A DNA stretch of 64,000 nt from Belnapia arida (GCF_016773205.1 NZ_JAETWB010000015.1:49057-113056), one strand, 5' to 3'; shown: positions 1 through 8,838, counted from the stretch's first letter. Translations and numbers: made by a program. Notes: generated from the sequence alone by a model not told the origin.

Positions 1-241
1 GGCCACCGGCGCGCTCTTCAGCCTGCTGCCACCGGAGAATGCAACGGGGAATTTCACCAAGGTCGTGCAGCGCGTTCCCGTTCGCCTCGTCCTCGACCCG
101 GCCGAGGCGGCACAGCTTGCCCTGCTGCGCCCTGGCCTCTCCGTCACCGCCGAGGTGGATACCCGTGCAGACCCCTCCGCTACGCGCGGCCTCTGGTCCG
201 CGGCCGCCGCCCGCCTCGGGGCCTGGCGCGCCGTGCCGTGA
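1..241 (+). CDS. Membrane-fusion adaptor of EmrA/HlyD type, C-terminal part only
   Basis: Last 79 residues of a periplasmic adaptor for a tripartite drug efflux pump; the rest lies before the window. The open frame begins at base 2 and ends with TGA at 239-241. The stretch PPENATGNFTKVVQRVPV is the usual beta-barrel signature near the end of EmrA-like adaptors, followed by LRPGLSVTAEVDT, the typical closing strand. It overlaps the start of the next gene (GTGA), as expected for an emrAB-type pair in which the adaptor links the inner-membrane exporter to an outer-membrane channel. No outer-membrane channel gene is visible here. Confidence 0.85.
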   Translation, partial: ATGALFSLLPPENATGNFTKVVQRVPVRLVLDPAEAAQLALLRPGLSVTAEVDTRADPSATRGLWSAAAARLGAWRAVP

Positions 242-1773
242 GCGGCCCGAGCCTCCGCCACCGCATCGGCTTCGGCGCAACGGTCGTCGGGCTGTTCATG
301 GCGATCCTCGACATTCAGATCGTCTCCGCCTCGCTCGCCGAGGTGCAGGCCGGTCTCGCCGCCGCGCCGGATGAGGCGAGCTGGATTCAGAGCAGCTACC
401 TCATCGCCGAGATCGTGATGATTCCGCTCTCTGGCTTCCTTTCGCGCGCCATTTCCAGTCGCGTCCTCTTCACGCTGTCCTGCGCCGGCTTCACCCTCTT
501 CTCCGGCGCCTGCGCCCTGGCCGACACGCTGCCTGCCATGGTCGTCGCGCGTGCGCTGCAAGGCTTCGTCGGCGGGGCGATGATCCCCATCTGCTTTTCC
601 ACCAGCTTCCTGCTCTATCCCGGCGCGGAGCGGGTGAAGATCAGCGTGCTCATCAGCCTCACCGCGACGCTGGCACCCACCATCGGCCCAAGCCTCGGCG
701 GCTGGCTGACCCAGGCGCTCTCCTGGCACTGGCTCTTCCTTATCAACCTGCCGATCGGTACCGCCGTCGCCGTCACCGCCTGGCTCACCCTCGACATAGA
801 CCGGCCGGAGCCCGGCCTGCTTGCCCGCTTCGACTGGTGGGGGCTGCTGTTCATGGCGGGCTTCCTCGGCTCGGCCGAATACGTGATGGAGGAAGGCCCG
901 CGCTGGGGCTGGTTCGACGATGCGGAGATCACGCATCTTGCCCTGGTTTGCGCCCTCTGCGGCGCACTCTTCCTCTGGCGCGCCCTCACCCGTGCCGAGC
1001 CGATCATCCAGCTCCGCGCCTTCCGCAACCGCAACTTCCTGATGGGCTGCCTGCTGAGCTGCGTCGTCGGAGTCGGGCTCTATGGCCTCGTCTACGTGCT
1101 GCCGCTCTTCCTCGCGCGCGTCCGCGGCTACGCCTCGATGCAGATCGGCGAGACGCTCTTCATCACCGGCCTCTGCATGTTCCTCTCGGCGCCGCTCGCC
1201 GGGCGGCTGGCGAAGCTGATGGACCTGCGGCTGCTGCTAGTCCTCGGCATGCTGCTCTTCATCGCCTCATGCCTTTGGATCGCACGGCTGACCAACCTCA
1301 GCGGCTTCTGGGAGATGGCGGTGCCGCTCGGCCTGCGCGGCACGGCGATGATCTTCATGTTCATGCCAATCAACCAGATCGCCTTCGGCACCCTGCCGCC
1401 GGCCGAGATCAAGAACGCCGCGGCGCTCTACAACCTGATGCGCAACCTGGGCGGTGCGCTCGGCTTGGCTGCGATCAACACCAGCGTCACCTGGCGCGGC
1501 GCGGCGCATCGCCAGCACCTGACGGAGCAGCTTGGTTGGGCGCGACCCAACGTTCCCGTCTGGCTGGACAACCTCGCGGCGCGCATCGCCCTCGTCCAGC
1601 CGGATGTGCCGGCCGATCTCGCTGCGCTCAGGCGCCTCCAGGGGTTGATGCAGCGGGAGGCGCTGGTGCTCGCCTACAACGACGTGCTGGTGCTGATGGC
1701 GATGCTCTTTCTGCTCGCCATCCCCTGCGTCGCCATCGTCGCCCGGCCGCGGACGGGGCCGGGCGGCCACTGA
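238..1773 (+). CDS. DHA2-family MFS drug exporter (EmrB/QacA type)
   Basis: A 511-residue inner-membrane proton-driven exporter with about 14 hydrophobic segments. The DHA2 pattern is visible: LDIQIVSASL in helix 1, the motif-A region after helix 2, and the GGAMIPICF and GPSLGGWL motifs of helices 4 and 5. The GTG start at 238 overlaps the adaptor stop, showing co-translation. Together with the upstream EmrA-type protein it should form an efflux system for hydrophobic compounds; the substrate cannot be read from sequence. The length is normal for EmrB proteins. Confidence 0.92.
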   Translation: MSGPSLRHRIGFGATVVGLFMAILDIQIVSASLAEVQAGLAAAPDEASWIQSSYLIAEIVMIPLSGFLSRAISSRVLFTLSCAGFTLFSGACALADTLPAMVVARALQGFVGGAMIPICFSTSFLLYPGAERVKISVLISLTATLAPTIGPSLGGWLTQALSWHWLFLINLPIGTAVAVTAWLTLDIDRPEPGLLARFDWWGLLFMAGFLGSAEYVMEEGPRWGWFDDAEITHLALVCALCGALFLWRALTRAEPIIQLRAFRNRNFLMGCLLSCVVGVGLYGLVYVLPLFLARVRGYASMQIGETLFITGLCMFLSAPLAGRLAKLMDLRLLLVLGMLLFIASCLWIARLTNLSGFWEMAVPLGLRGTAMIFMFMPINQIAFGTLPPAEIKNAAALYNLMRNLGGALGLAAINTSVTWRGAAHRQHLTEQLGWARPNVPVWLDNLAARIALVQPDVPADLAALRRLQGLMQREALVLAYNDVLVLMAMLFLLAIPCVAIVARPRTGPGGH

Positions 1774-1776
1774 ACC

Positions 1777-2226
1777 TCACCGCATCCGCAGCGGGTTCCG
1801 CAGCAGCAGCCCGGCGCCCCGCAGCGCGATGCCGAGATGCAGCGCCTCCGGCATCGCCGCATAGGCCTGGGCCGGTGGGACGTAGCGCAGCAGCAGGCCG
1901 AGCGCCTGGCTGCGGCAGCCCCGCTGCGCCAGCGCCATGGCTAGCAGCAACTCCGCCTCGCTCGGCGTCGCCCGTGGGCAGAGCAGGCAGGCGATGCCCG
2001 GCATGCCGCTGGCGCTCACCGCCCGCATCAGCGCATCGAGCGGGCGGAGCGCCGCCACGGCATCCTCGGCAATGAAGGGCAGCCGCATCGCCGCGAGGGT
2101 CGCGGCGCCGGTGCGGGCGGCCAGGGCCCATCGCCGCATGCCCTCCAGCAGCAGAGCCTCGGCCGGCGGCAGCTCGGCGGTCTCAGTATCGGCCCAGGGC
2201 CAGGCGGGAAGGCCATGTGTCGCCAT
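1777..2226 (-). CDS. Hypothetical protein behind a Fur-type box
   Basis: A 149-residue Ala/Leu-rich soluble protein with no family I recognise. I choose ATG at 2226 because GGAGAG lies about 8 bases upstream; a longer in-frame form from 2280 would run across the Fur-type box. It contains one Cys pair (CLLC) in the middle and several amphipathic helical stretches. The 19-bp Fur-like palindrome at 2260-2278 sits 34 bases before the start, so iron-dependent control is likely. It lies tail-to-tail with the exporter (4-base gap) and 75 bases downstream of imuA on the same strand. Function is unknown. Confidence 0.65.
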   Translation of the reverse strand: MATHGLPAWPWADTETAELPPAEALLLEGMRRWALAARTGAATLAAMRLPFIAEDAVAALRPLDALMRAVSASGMPGIACLLCPRATPSEAELLLAMALAQRGCRSQALGLLLRYVPPAQAYAAMPEALHLGIALRGAGLLLRNPLRMR

Positions 2227-2259
2227 ATCGCTCTCTCCGACGCAGGAGAGGAGACTATC

Positions 2260-2278
2260 GCAACTGAGAACCATTCGC
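2260..2278 (-). promoter_or_regulatory. Candidate Fur (or Fur-like) operator
   Basis: The plus-strand sequence GCAACTGAGAACCATTCGC matches the 19-bp Fur palindrome GCAAATGAGAATCATTTGC at 16 of 19 positions by eye. It lies between the imuA stop and the start of the 149-residue hypothetical gene, at a promoter-like distance from the latter. Confidence 0.6.
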
Positions 2279-2300
2279 AAATAAGCGATGGCTGCTCACT

Positions 2301-3011
2301 CTATCGTGCCCGCCGGCGCAGCGGGGCAGGCGACGCCTCTGCCTCGTCCTCCTCCACTTCCAGTCGCTCCGCCGCTGGGCGCCAGACGGCATCCCAACGC
2401 CCCGGCCGCCCGGCGCGGCAGCGCAGCAGCTCCAGCCGCCATCGCGGATCGCCCAGGCCGGCGCTACCGCCACCGACCCGCCAACGCGTCGCCACGCTTG
2501 AATCACCCATATCCCGTCGCAGCAGCAGGCCCAGGCCGCCACCGGCCCCCGCTGCTTGCTGCAAGCGCCGCGCGACCATTGGCTCCACCCCATCGAGGCA
2601 GAGCACGGCGCCGGCGATGCCAGGGCTGCCAAGGCCTTCTTCCATCGCCCAGAGCGCATCCTCCGGCCGCACCGCCCGCACCAGGAGCAGGTCGGTGGGG
2701 GAGAGGCCGAAGCGGCCCAGCCCGGTCGGGAAGCCCTCCGCCGCGATCCAGAGCAGGCTGCCGCCCGCCACGGCCGCGGCTCGCGCCAACAGCAGGGCGC
2801 AGAACTCGGCCGCCGCTTCCGGCTCCTCCACCAGCACCTCATGGAGCGCCGCCCAAGGCAGGCCGCCACCCGGCAGTGCGGCGTTGATCGCCGGGCAGAG
2901 CGAAAGGCCACCAGCCGGGCTGGCGTGCCGTGCGGACCGCGCCGCCAGCGCCGCGCGCAGGGCCGGGCGGTCGAGCGAGGGCAAGGGGGTGTCGTCGGGG
3001 AAAGGGTTCAT
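2301..3011 (-). CDS. imuA: ImuA-like SOS mutagenesis protein (RecA-like fold)
   Basis: A 236-residue protein resembling ImuA, the accessory factor that acts with ImuB and DnaE2 in SOS-induced translesion synthesis. It has the family's Gly-rich N-terminal part (ALPGGGLPWAALHEVL), hydrophobic strands in RecA-like order (SLLWIA, LLLVRA, AVLCLDG) and an acidic/basic tail. The usual downstream imuB and dnaE2 are absent; the next gene on this strand is an unrelated short protein. A perfect GTTC-N7-GTTC LexA box ends six bases before the ATG. No Shine-Dalgarno sequence is seen, so the mRNA may be nearly leaderless. Confidence 0.8.
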   Translation of the reverse strand: MNPFPDDTPLPSLDRPALRAALAARSARHASPAGGLSLCPAINAALPGGGLPWAALHEVLVEEPEAAAEFCALLLARAAAVAGGSLLWIAAEGFPTGLGRFGLSPTDLLLVRAVRPEDALWAMEEGLGSPGIAGAVLCLDGVEPMVARRLQQAAGAGGGLGLLLRRDMGDSSVATRWRVGGGSAGLGDPRWRLELLRCRAGRPGRWDAVWRPAAERLEVEEDEAEASPAPLRRRAR

Positions 3012-3016
3012 GCCGG

Positions 3017-3031
3017 GTTCGTCTTATGTTC
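3017..3031 (-). promoter_or_regulatory. LexA (SOS) box of alphaproteobacterial type
   Basis: GTTCGTCTTATGTTC is an exact GTTC-N7-GTTC direct repeat, the consensus bound by alphaproteobacterial LexA. It lies immediately before the imuA start and about 120 bases from cysK on the other strand. The position fits SOS repression of imuA. Confidence 0.8.
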
Positions 3032-3153
3032 CTGTGCGAGGTCCCCCGCGGTCAATCGCAAAACGCCCGATGCGGCATCGCAATGTCGCCAGCCCTCTTG
3101 AATCCAGCCCCAGACCGCGCGCAGATCATCCGAACGCCTGGAGATGGAATTGC

Positions 3154-4197
3154 ATGAGCCCCACGCCGCCCGAACGAATCGTGGCCCGAACCGTGGACGG
3201 CCTCGCCGGTGCCATCGGCAACACGCCTCTCATCCGGCTCAGCCGTGCCAGCGCGGCGACGGGTTGCGAGATCCTTGGCAAGGCGGAGTTCATGCAGCCT
3301 GGCGGCAGTGTGAAGGACCGCGCCGGCCTCGGCATCATTGAGGACGCCGAGCGCCGCGGCCAGCTCATCCCCGGTGAGCCCGGCATCGTGGTCGAGGGCA
3401 CAGCCGGCAACACCGGCATCGGCCTCACCCTTGTTGCCAATGCGCGCGGCTACCGCTCCATCATCGTCGTGCCGGAGACGCAGGCGAGGGAGAAGCTCGA
3501 CTTCCTCCGCATGATCGGCGCCGACCTGCGCCTGATCCCGCCGAAACCCTACCGTGACCTGGGGCATTACGTGCACACTTCGCGCCGCATCGCCGAGGAG
3601 CTGGCCGCCGAGGGGAAGCGGGTGGTCTGGGCCAACCAGTTCGGCAACCTTGCCAATGCCGCCGCGCATGAGGCGACGACCGGCCCGGAGATCTGGGAGC
3701 AGACCGGCGGCCGCATCGATGCCTTCACCTGCGCCTGCGGCACCGGAGGCACGCTGGCCGGCGTCGCCCGCGCGCTGAAGGCGCAGAAGCCCGACATCCG
3801 CATCATCCTTGCCGACCCAATGGGCAGCGGCCTCTACAGCTGGGTGAAGACCGGCGAGGTGAAGGCCGAGGGCAACTCCATCACCGAAGGCATCGGCCAG
3901 GCGTCCACCGTGCCCGGCAATCTCGAGCAGGGCCGCGCCCTCATCGACGATGCCGTGCAGGTGACCGACCCGGTGGCGCTCGAGCAGGTCTACGACCTGC
4001 AACTCCATGAGGGGATTTCGGTTGGCGGGTCTGCCGGCATCAATGTCGCGGCAGCGATCGCGGTCGCGCGGCAAATGGGGCCGGGTCACACCATCGTCAC
4101 TATCCTTTGCGATGGTGGAGCGCGCTATCAAAGCAAGATCTTCAACCCGGCGTTCTTGCGCGAGCGCGGCCTGCCGGTGCCAACCTGGCTCGAATAA
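3154..4197 (+). CDS. cysK: Cysteine synthase A (O-acetylserine sulfhydrylase)
   Basis: A 347-residue PLP enzyme that makes cysteine from O-acetylserine and sulfide. The PLP lysine is in GGSVKDRAG, the substrate loop is GTAGNTGIG, and the phosphate-binding loop is CGTGGT. The long upstream open frame is ignored: the ATG at 3154 gives the family N-terminus followed shortly by IGNTPLIRL. The C-terminal part ([25 protein letters not shown]) is intact. cysE starts 10 bases after the stop, so the two last steps of cysteine synthesis form one unit. Confidence 0.95.
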   Translation: MSPTPPERIVARTVDGLAGAIGNTPLIRLSRASAATGCEILGKAEFMQPGGSVKDRAGLGIIEDAERRGQLIPGEPGIVVEGTAGNTGIGLTLVANARGYRSIIVVPETQAREKLDFLRMIGADLRLIPPKPYRDLGHYVHTSRRIAEELAAEGKRVVWANQFGNLANAAAHEATTGPEIWEQTGGRIDAFTCACGTGGTLAGVARALKAQKPDIRIILADPMGSGLYSWVKTGEVKAEGNSITEGIGQASTVPGNLEQGRALIDDAVQVTDPVALEQVYDLQLHEGISVGGSAGINVAAAIAVARQMGPGHTIVTILCDGGARYQSKIFNPAFLRERGLPVPTWLE

Positions 4198-4207
4198 GGG
4201 CGGTCCT

Positions 4208-4888
4208 ATGGAAATCCTCGAACTTGCACGCACGATCCGGTCGCGCGATCCGGCTCGCCCGACCTGGATCGAGGCCGTCACCTGCTATGCCGGGCTGCAT
4301 GCGGTGCTGCTGCACCGCCTCGCCCATCGCTTCTACCGCATGGGCTTCCGTACCCTGGCGCGCGCCGTGTCGCACACCAACCGCTTCATCACCGGCATCG
4401 AGATCCACCCCGGCGCCACCATCGGCCGTCGCCTCTTCATCGACCACGGCATGGGCGTCGTCATCGGCGAGACGGCAGAGATCGGCAATGATGTGCTGAT
4501 CTACCACGGCGTGACGCTGGGCGGCCTGTCCGGGCAGCCTGGCAAGCGCCATCCGACCATTGGCAACGGCGTGGCGGTCGGCGCCGGCGCGCAGGTGCTC
4601 GGCCCCATCCGCGTCGGCGACAACGCCCGCATTGGTGCCAATGCCGTGGTTGTCGCCGAGGTGCCGGTCGGCGAGACCGTGGTCGGCATACCTGCGCGTC
4701 CGCCGCAGGAGCTTCACGTGCTGCCGACCCGCCGTGCGCCGAGCCCCGGCTACGGCCTGCTCGACGCGCCCTGCGACCCGGTGGGGGAGGAACTTGCCGA
4801 GCTGCGCGCCGAGGTTGCCATGCTTCGCAACGAGATGGCCCTGCTGCGCGGCCAGCAACGGCAGGTAAACGTGTCAGCCGCTGAATAG
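4208..4888 (+). CDS. cysE: Serine O-acetyltransferase (short EpsC/CysE type)
   Basis: A 226-residue acetyltransferase that makes O-acetylserine from serine and acetyl-CoA for the preceding cysK. It has an N-terminal helical part, then the left-handed beta-helix with hexapeptides ([34 protein letters not shown]) including the catalytic Asp-His region. After the helix comes a helical tail predicted to form a coiled coil ([20 protein letters not shown]). It ends in SAAE and so lacks the terminal Ile that CysE usually inserts into the CysK active site. A small hairpin (4875-4894, 8-bp stem) overlaps its stop codon. Confidence 0.93.
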   Translation: MEILELARTIRSRDPARPTWIEAVTCYAGLHAVLLHRLAHRFYRMGFRTLARAVSHTNRFITGIEIHPGATIGRRLFIDHGMGVVIGETAEIGNDVLIYHGVTLGGLSGQPGKRHPTIGNGVAVGAGAQVLGPIRVGDNARIGANAVVVAEVPVGETVVGIPARPPQELHVLPTRRAPSPGYGLLDAPCDPVGEELAELRAEVAMLRNEMALLRGQQRQVNVSAAE

Positions 4889-4950
4889 CGGCTGGAACCG
4901 GCGGCGCTGCGCCCTATCTCCTTCTCCGTAACATGGAAGGGAGAGAGCCC

Positions 4951-5385
4951 ATGGCGAGTATCCATCGCAGCGCCAGCGCGCATTGGCAGGGCAGCGGCAA
5001 GGAGGGCACCGGCAGCCTCACCACCCAGTCCGGTGTGCTCAAGGACAGCCAGTACGGCTTCAAGACCCGCTTCGAGAACGGCCCCGGCACCAATCCGGAG
5101 GAGCTGATTGCCGCTGCCCATGCCGGTTGCTTCACCATGGCGCTGGCCTTCCAGCTCTCGGGCGCAGGGCATGAGCCGCAGGCGCTCGACACTTCCGCCA
5201 AGGTGTCGCTCGAGCAGGAAGGCTCCGGCTGGAAGATCGCCGCGGTGGCGCTGACGCTGAAGGCCAAGGTTCCCGGCCTGTCGCAGGAGGAGTTCCGGAA
5301 GCTCGCCGATGCCGCCAAGGCTGGCTGCCCCGTCTCCAAGGTGCTGAACGCCAGCATCACCCTCGACGCCACGCTGGACTCCTAG
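4951..5385 (+). CDS. OsmC-family peroxiredoxin-like protein
   Basis: A 144-residue cytosolic thiol peroxidase of the OsmC/Ohr superfamily, which reduces organic hydroperoxides. The two redox cysteines are in AHAGCFTMAL and KAGCPVSKVL at the expected spacing, and the NPEELIAAAHAGC motif is typical of OsmC rather than Ohr. I choose ATG at 4951, which has GGAAGGGAGAG just upstream; an ATG at 4933 would add six residues. It follows the cysteine genes and precedes an acyl-CoA synthetase, but spacing (62 and 33 bases) leaves operon membership open. Confidence 0.92.
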   Translation: MASIHRSASAHWQGSGKEGTGSLTTQSGVLKDSQYGFKTRFENGPGTNPEELIAAAHAGCFTMALAFQLSGAGHEPQALDTSAKVSLEQEGSGWKIAAVALTLKAKVPGLSQEEFRKLADAAKAGCPVSKVLNASITLDATLDS

Positions 5386-5391
5386 GCTACA

Positions 5392-5412
5392 CTCCCCGTC
5401 AACGACGGGGAG
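5392..5412 (+). terminator. Perfect hairpin after osmC that includes the next gene's ribosome site
   Basis: CTCCCCGTC / AAC / GACGGGGAG forms a 9-bp perfect stem with a 3-base loop. It starts seven bases after the osmC stop. The right arm contains most of the GGGGAGG ribosome site for the acyl-CoA synthetase at 5419. There is no U-run, so it may act as a translation control hairpin as much as a terminator. Confidence 0.5.
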
Positions 5413-5418
5413 GATTTC

Positions 5419-6999
5419 ATGCTCGAGACTGGCGCGCGCGCCCGGCGCAACACCATCGGCGATGCGCTGGGACGCGCGGCAGGCCGCTTCCGCGAGCGCC
5501 AGGCGCTCCGCTATGCCGACCGCGCCTGGAGCTATGCGAGCCTGGACCAGGCCGCCTCCCGCATCGGCCGCTGCCTGCTGGCGTCGGGCCTCGCACCGGG
5601 CGATCGCGTCGTCGCCTATGGCCGCAATTCGGATGCCTACCTGCTGCTCTGGCTCGGCTGCGCCCGCGCCGGACTCGTGCATGTGCCGATCAACTTCGCC
5701 CTGACGGTGAAGGAGGTCGAATACGTTCTCCGCCAGTCGGGTGCCGCGCTGCTGCTGCATCAGCCGGCGCTCGCCGCCACGGCTGAGGCCGCCCGCGCCA
5801 CGGTGACGGGCGTCCGCGGTGGCACCATCGATGCCGGGGAGGGGCCGCTCGACATCCTTGCCGCTGCGCTCGACCCAGGCTGGGACCAGGACGAGCCGCT
5901 GGGCGAGACGGTGCTGGACGAGAACCTGGTCCAGATCATGTACACCTCCGGCACCACCGGAGCCCCGAAGGGCGCGATGATGTCCCATCGCGGCCTGCTT
6001 GCCGAATATGCCAGCTGCATCATCGAGCTGGAGATGCAGCGCGAGGACCGTTCGCTCGCCGCCCTGCCGCTCTACCACACGGCGCAGATGCATGCCTTCA
6101 CCATGCCGCAACTGCTCGCCGGCATCCCGACCCTGCTGATCGATGCCCCCGTCGCCGCCACCTGCCTGGAGCTGATCGAGCGCGAGCGCATCACCGCCTT
6201 CTTCGCGCCGCCAACGGTCTGGATCACGCTGCTGCAGCACCCGGATTTCGGCGCCCGCGACCTGTCCTGCCTGCGCAAGGTCTATTACGGCGCGAGCATC
6301 ATGCCCGTGCCCGTGCTGCAGGATCTGCGCGCCCGCCTCCCCGGTTCACGCCCCTTCAACTGCTACGGCCAGACCGAGATCGCCCCGCTGGCGACCGTCC
6401 TCCGCCCGGAAGAGCACGAGGCCCGCCCTGGCTCCATCGGCCGCCCCGTCCTCAACGTCGAGACCCGTGTCGTCGATGTGGACATGCGCGATGTAGCCCC
6501 TGGCGAGCGCGGCGAGGTCGTCCACCGCTCGCCGCAACTCCTCCTCGGCTACTGGAACATGCCGGAGGAGACGGCCCGCGCCTTCGGGGGCGGCTGGTTC
6601 CACAGCGGCGACGTGGCGACGATCGACGAAGAGGGCTATCTCGCCATCGTCGACCGCACCAAGGATCTCATCAATACCGGCGGCGTGCTGGTGGCGAGCC
6701 GCGAGGTGGAGGAGGCTCTCTTCACCCACCCCGCCGTCGCCGAGGTCGCCGTCATCGCGGTGCCCGACCCGAAATGGATCGAGGCCGTCGCCGCCGTGGT
6801 CGTCCCCCGCGCCGATGCGCCACCCGATATAGAGGCCGTGCTGCTAGCCCATGCGCGCGGGCTGCTCGCTCCTTACAAGCTACCGAAGCGCATCATCATC
6901 GCCGAGTCGCTGCCGAAGAACACCGCCGGCAAGCTGTTGAAGCGTGAGCTGCGGCAGATGTATGCCGGTACGGCAAGCGGCGCCCTCGGCGCAGGGTGA
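5419..6999 (+). CDS. AMP-forming acyl-CoA synthetase / ligase
   Basis: A 526-residue member of the ANL adenylate-forming family, activating a carboxylic acid with ATP and CoA. The phosphate loop is YTSGTTGAPKG, the adenine motif is YGQTE, the hinge region is SGDVATIDEEGYLAIVDR, and the C-terminal catalytic lysine is in KNTAGKLLKREL. These are all in order and intact. The length and the TNTGGVLVASREVEE-like segment (INTGGVLVASREVEE) fit medium/long-chain fatty-acid CoA ligases. The acid cannot be told from sequence. It is 57 bases before a ThDP enzyme on the same strand. Confidence 0.9.
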   Translation: MLETGARARRNTIGDALGRAAGRFRERQALRYADRAWSYASLDQAASRIGRCLLASGLAPGDRVVAYGRNSDAYLLLWLGCARAGLVHVPINFALTVKEVEYVLRQSGAALLLHQPALAATAEAARATVTGVRGGTIDAGEGPLDILAAALDPGWDQDEPLGETVLDENLVQIMYTSGTTGAPKGAMMSHRGLLAEYASCIIELEMQREDRSLAALPLYHTAQMHAFTMPQLLAGIPTLLIDAPVAATCLELIERERITAFFAPPTVWITLLQHPDFGARDLSCLRKVYYGASIMPVPVLQDLRARLPGSRPFNCYGQTEIAPLATVLRPEEHEARPGSIGRPVLNVETRVVDVDMRDVAPGERGEVVHRSPQLLLGYWNMPEETARAFGGGWFHSGDVATIDEEGYLAIVDRTKDLINTGGVLVASREVEEALFTHPAVAEVAVIAVPDPKWIEAVAAVVVPRADAPPDIEAVLLAHARGLLAPYKLPKRIIIAESLPKNTAGKLLKRELRQMYAGTASGALGAG

Positions 7000-7056
7000 C
7001 GCGCGCGCGCGGCCTCGCTATGGTCGCGCGCTACGAGAGGGGATGGAGACCAGGGC

Positions 7057-8811
7057 ATGACGCAGGCAAGGCGAACTGAGGCGCGGCTCGGCGGGCATAT
7101 CCTGGCCGATGCGCTGGTGGCGCAGGGCGTCAGCCACGCCTTCTGCGTGCCCGGCGAGAGTTATCTCGACCTGCTCGACGGGCTCTACGCCCAGCGCAAT
7201 CGCATCCAGCTCGTCACCTGCCGCTTCGAGGCGGGTGCGGTCCATATGGCGGAGGCCTATGGCAAGCTGACCGGCAAGCCTGGCGTCGCCATCGTCACCC
7301 GCGGCCCCGGCGCCTGTCATGCCGCGATCGGCGTGCATGTCGCCTACCAGGACTCGACGCCGCTGGTGCTGCTGATCGGCCAGATTCCCTTCGAGGAGAC
7401 CGACCGGGAGAGCTTCCAGGAGGTCGACTACCGCAAGATGTTCGCGCCGCTCGCCAAGTGGGTGACGCAGATCGACGATGCATCGCGCATCCCGGAGCTG
7501 ATGGCGCATGCCTTTGACGTCGCCACCTCCGGCCGGCCCGGCCCGGTGGTGGTGGCGATCTCCGAGGAGATGCAGAAGGAGATGGCGTCGGTGCCGGATA
7601 TCGGCCCCGCCCAGATTGCCCCTGCGCATCCCTCGCCCGCCGCCATGGAGCGGATGATGGCGATGCTGGCTGGCGCCAAGCGCCCGCTCGCGGTGCTCGG
7701 CGGCGGCGGTGGCTGGACGCCGGAAGGCCGCGCCGACATCCGCGACTTCCTTCGCGCCAACGACATCCCCGTCGCGGTCAGCTTCCGCCGTCAGGGCCTC
7801 TACGACAACACCCTGCCGACATTCGCTGGTGACCTCGGCGTCGGCGCCGATGCCACGCTGGTGGCGAAGGCGAAGGAAAGCGACCTCTTCCTCGCCATCG
7901 GCACCCGCATCGGCGAGACAGTCTCGCAAGGCTACACCCTCTTCGACATGGCGGGCGGGACGCCGATCATCCACGCCTATCCCGACCAGTCGGAGATCGG
8001 GCGCGTCTACCGCCCGGCCCTCGGCATCACCACGGACATGAATGCCTTCGCCGCCGCCGCCAAGGCCATGCCGCCTGTCTCCAGCCCGGCCTGGTCCGGC
8101 TGGCGCGCCGAGCTGCGCGCGGCGCGGGAGACACAAGCCACGCCCGGCGAGTACGAGGGCCCGCTCAATCTCGCCGTCGCGCTCCAGGCGCTGGAGAAGG
8201 CGCTGCCGCCCGACACCATCTTCACCACCGATGCCGGCAATTTCGCCACTTGGCCGACGCGCTTCATGCATGTCTCGGAAGGCCAGGACTTCCTTGGCCC
8301 GACCAATGGCGCGATGGGCTACAGCGTCCCGGCCGCGATCGGCGCCAAGATCGTCCATCCGGGACGGACGGTGATCTCCTTCGTCGGCGATGGCGGCTTC
8401 CTGATGACAGGCCAGGAGATCGCCACCGCCTTCCACCACTCGGTCAACCCGATCATCCTGGTCTTCAACAACCAGATGTACGGCACCATTCGTATGCACC
8501 AGGAGCGGCACTATCCCGGCCGCGTCTCCGCCACCACGCTCACCAATCCGGATTTCGCCAAATTCATCGACAGCTTCGGCGGCCATGGCGAGGTGGTGGA
8601 GGCGACCGAGGAGCTGGTGCCTGCCGTGCAGCGTGCGATCGCCTCCGGCAAGCCGGCGGTGGTGGAGGTGCGGACCAACCCGGAGCAGGTGACCAACCGC
8701 TCGACTATTGCCCAGCTGCGCGAGCAGGCGCGCAAGGCGGCGGCGAAGGCGCCCGCGGCGCAACCGGCGCGGGTACCGGCGCCGCGGCGCGTCGGGCCGC
8801 GGACACGGTAA
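7057..8811 (+). CDS. Thiamine-pyrophosphate enzyme of the acetolactate-synthase superfamily
   Basis: A 584-residue decarboxylase/ligase-type ThDP enzyme. The catalytic Glu lies in CRFEAGAVHMAEAYG and the ThDP/Mg motif runs from GDGGFLMTGQE to FNNQMYGT. Three domains (Pyr, central, PP) are complete. It lacks neighbours such as ilvN or ilvC, so it is probably not the biosynthetic acetolactate synthase; a catabolic 2-keto-acid or related role is possible. The ATG at 7057 follows GGAGACCAGGGC. The last 40 residues are Ala/Arg/Pro-rich and probably disordered. Confidence 0.88.
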   Translation: MTQARRTEARLGGHILADALVAQGVSHAFCVPGESYLDLLDGLYAQRNRIQLVTCRFEAGAVHMAEAYGKLTGKPGVAIVTRGPGACHAAIGVHVAYQDSTPLVLLIGQIPFEETDRESFQEVDYRKMFAPLAKWVTQIDDASRIPELMAHAFDVATSGRPGPVVVAISEEMQKEMASVPDIGPAQIAPAHPSPAAMERMMAMLAGAKRPLAVLGGGGGWTPEGRADIRDFLRANDIPVAVSFRRQGLYDNTLPTFAGDLGVGADATLVAKAKESDLFLAIGTRIGETVSQGYTLFDMAGGTPIIHAYPDQSEIGRVYRPALGITTDMNAFAAAAKAMPPVSSPAWSGWRAELRAARETQATPGEYEGPLNLAVALQALEKALPPDTIFTTDAGNFATWPTRFMHVSEGQDFLGPTNGAMGYSVPAAIGAKIVHPGRTVISFVGDGGFLMTGQEIATAFHHSVNPIILVFNNQMYGTIRMHQERHYPGRVSATTLTNPDFAKFIDSFGGHGEVVEATEELVPAVQRAIASGKPAVVEVRTNPEQVTNRSTIAQLREQARKAAAKAPAAQPARVPAPRRVGPRTR

Positions 8812-8812
8812 G

Positions 8813-8838
8813 GCGGTGGGGACTTACCGCCCCACCGC
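8813..8838. terminator. Bidirectional terminator-like hairpin
   Basis: GCGGTGGGG and CCCCACCGC form a perfect 9-bp stem with an 8-base loop. It sits exactly between the convergent ThDP enzyme (stop at 8811) and gamma-glutamyltransferase (stop at 8824-8826, inside the loop). Confidence 0.5.

Noticed and set aside
2215..3153. Long plus-strand extension before cysK
   Set aside because: Ser/Arg/Pro-rich shadow of imuA; the cysteine synthase N-terminus begins at 3154.
7057..8811. Biosynthetic acetolactate synthase (ilvB)
   Set aside because: No regulatory subunit or ilvC next to it, and context gives no branched-chain link; kept at superfamily level.
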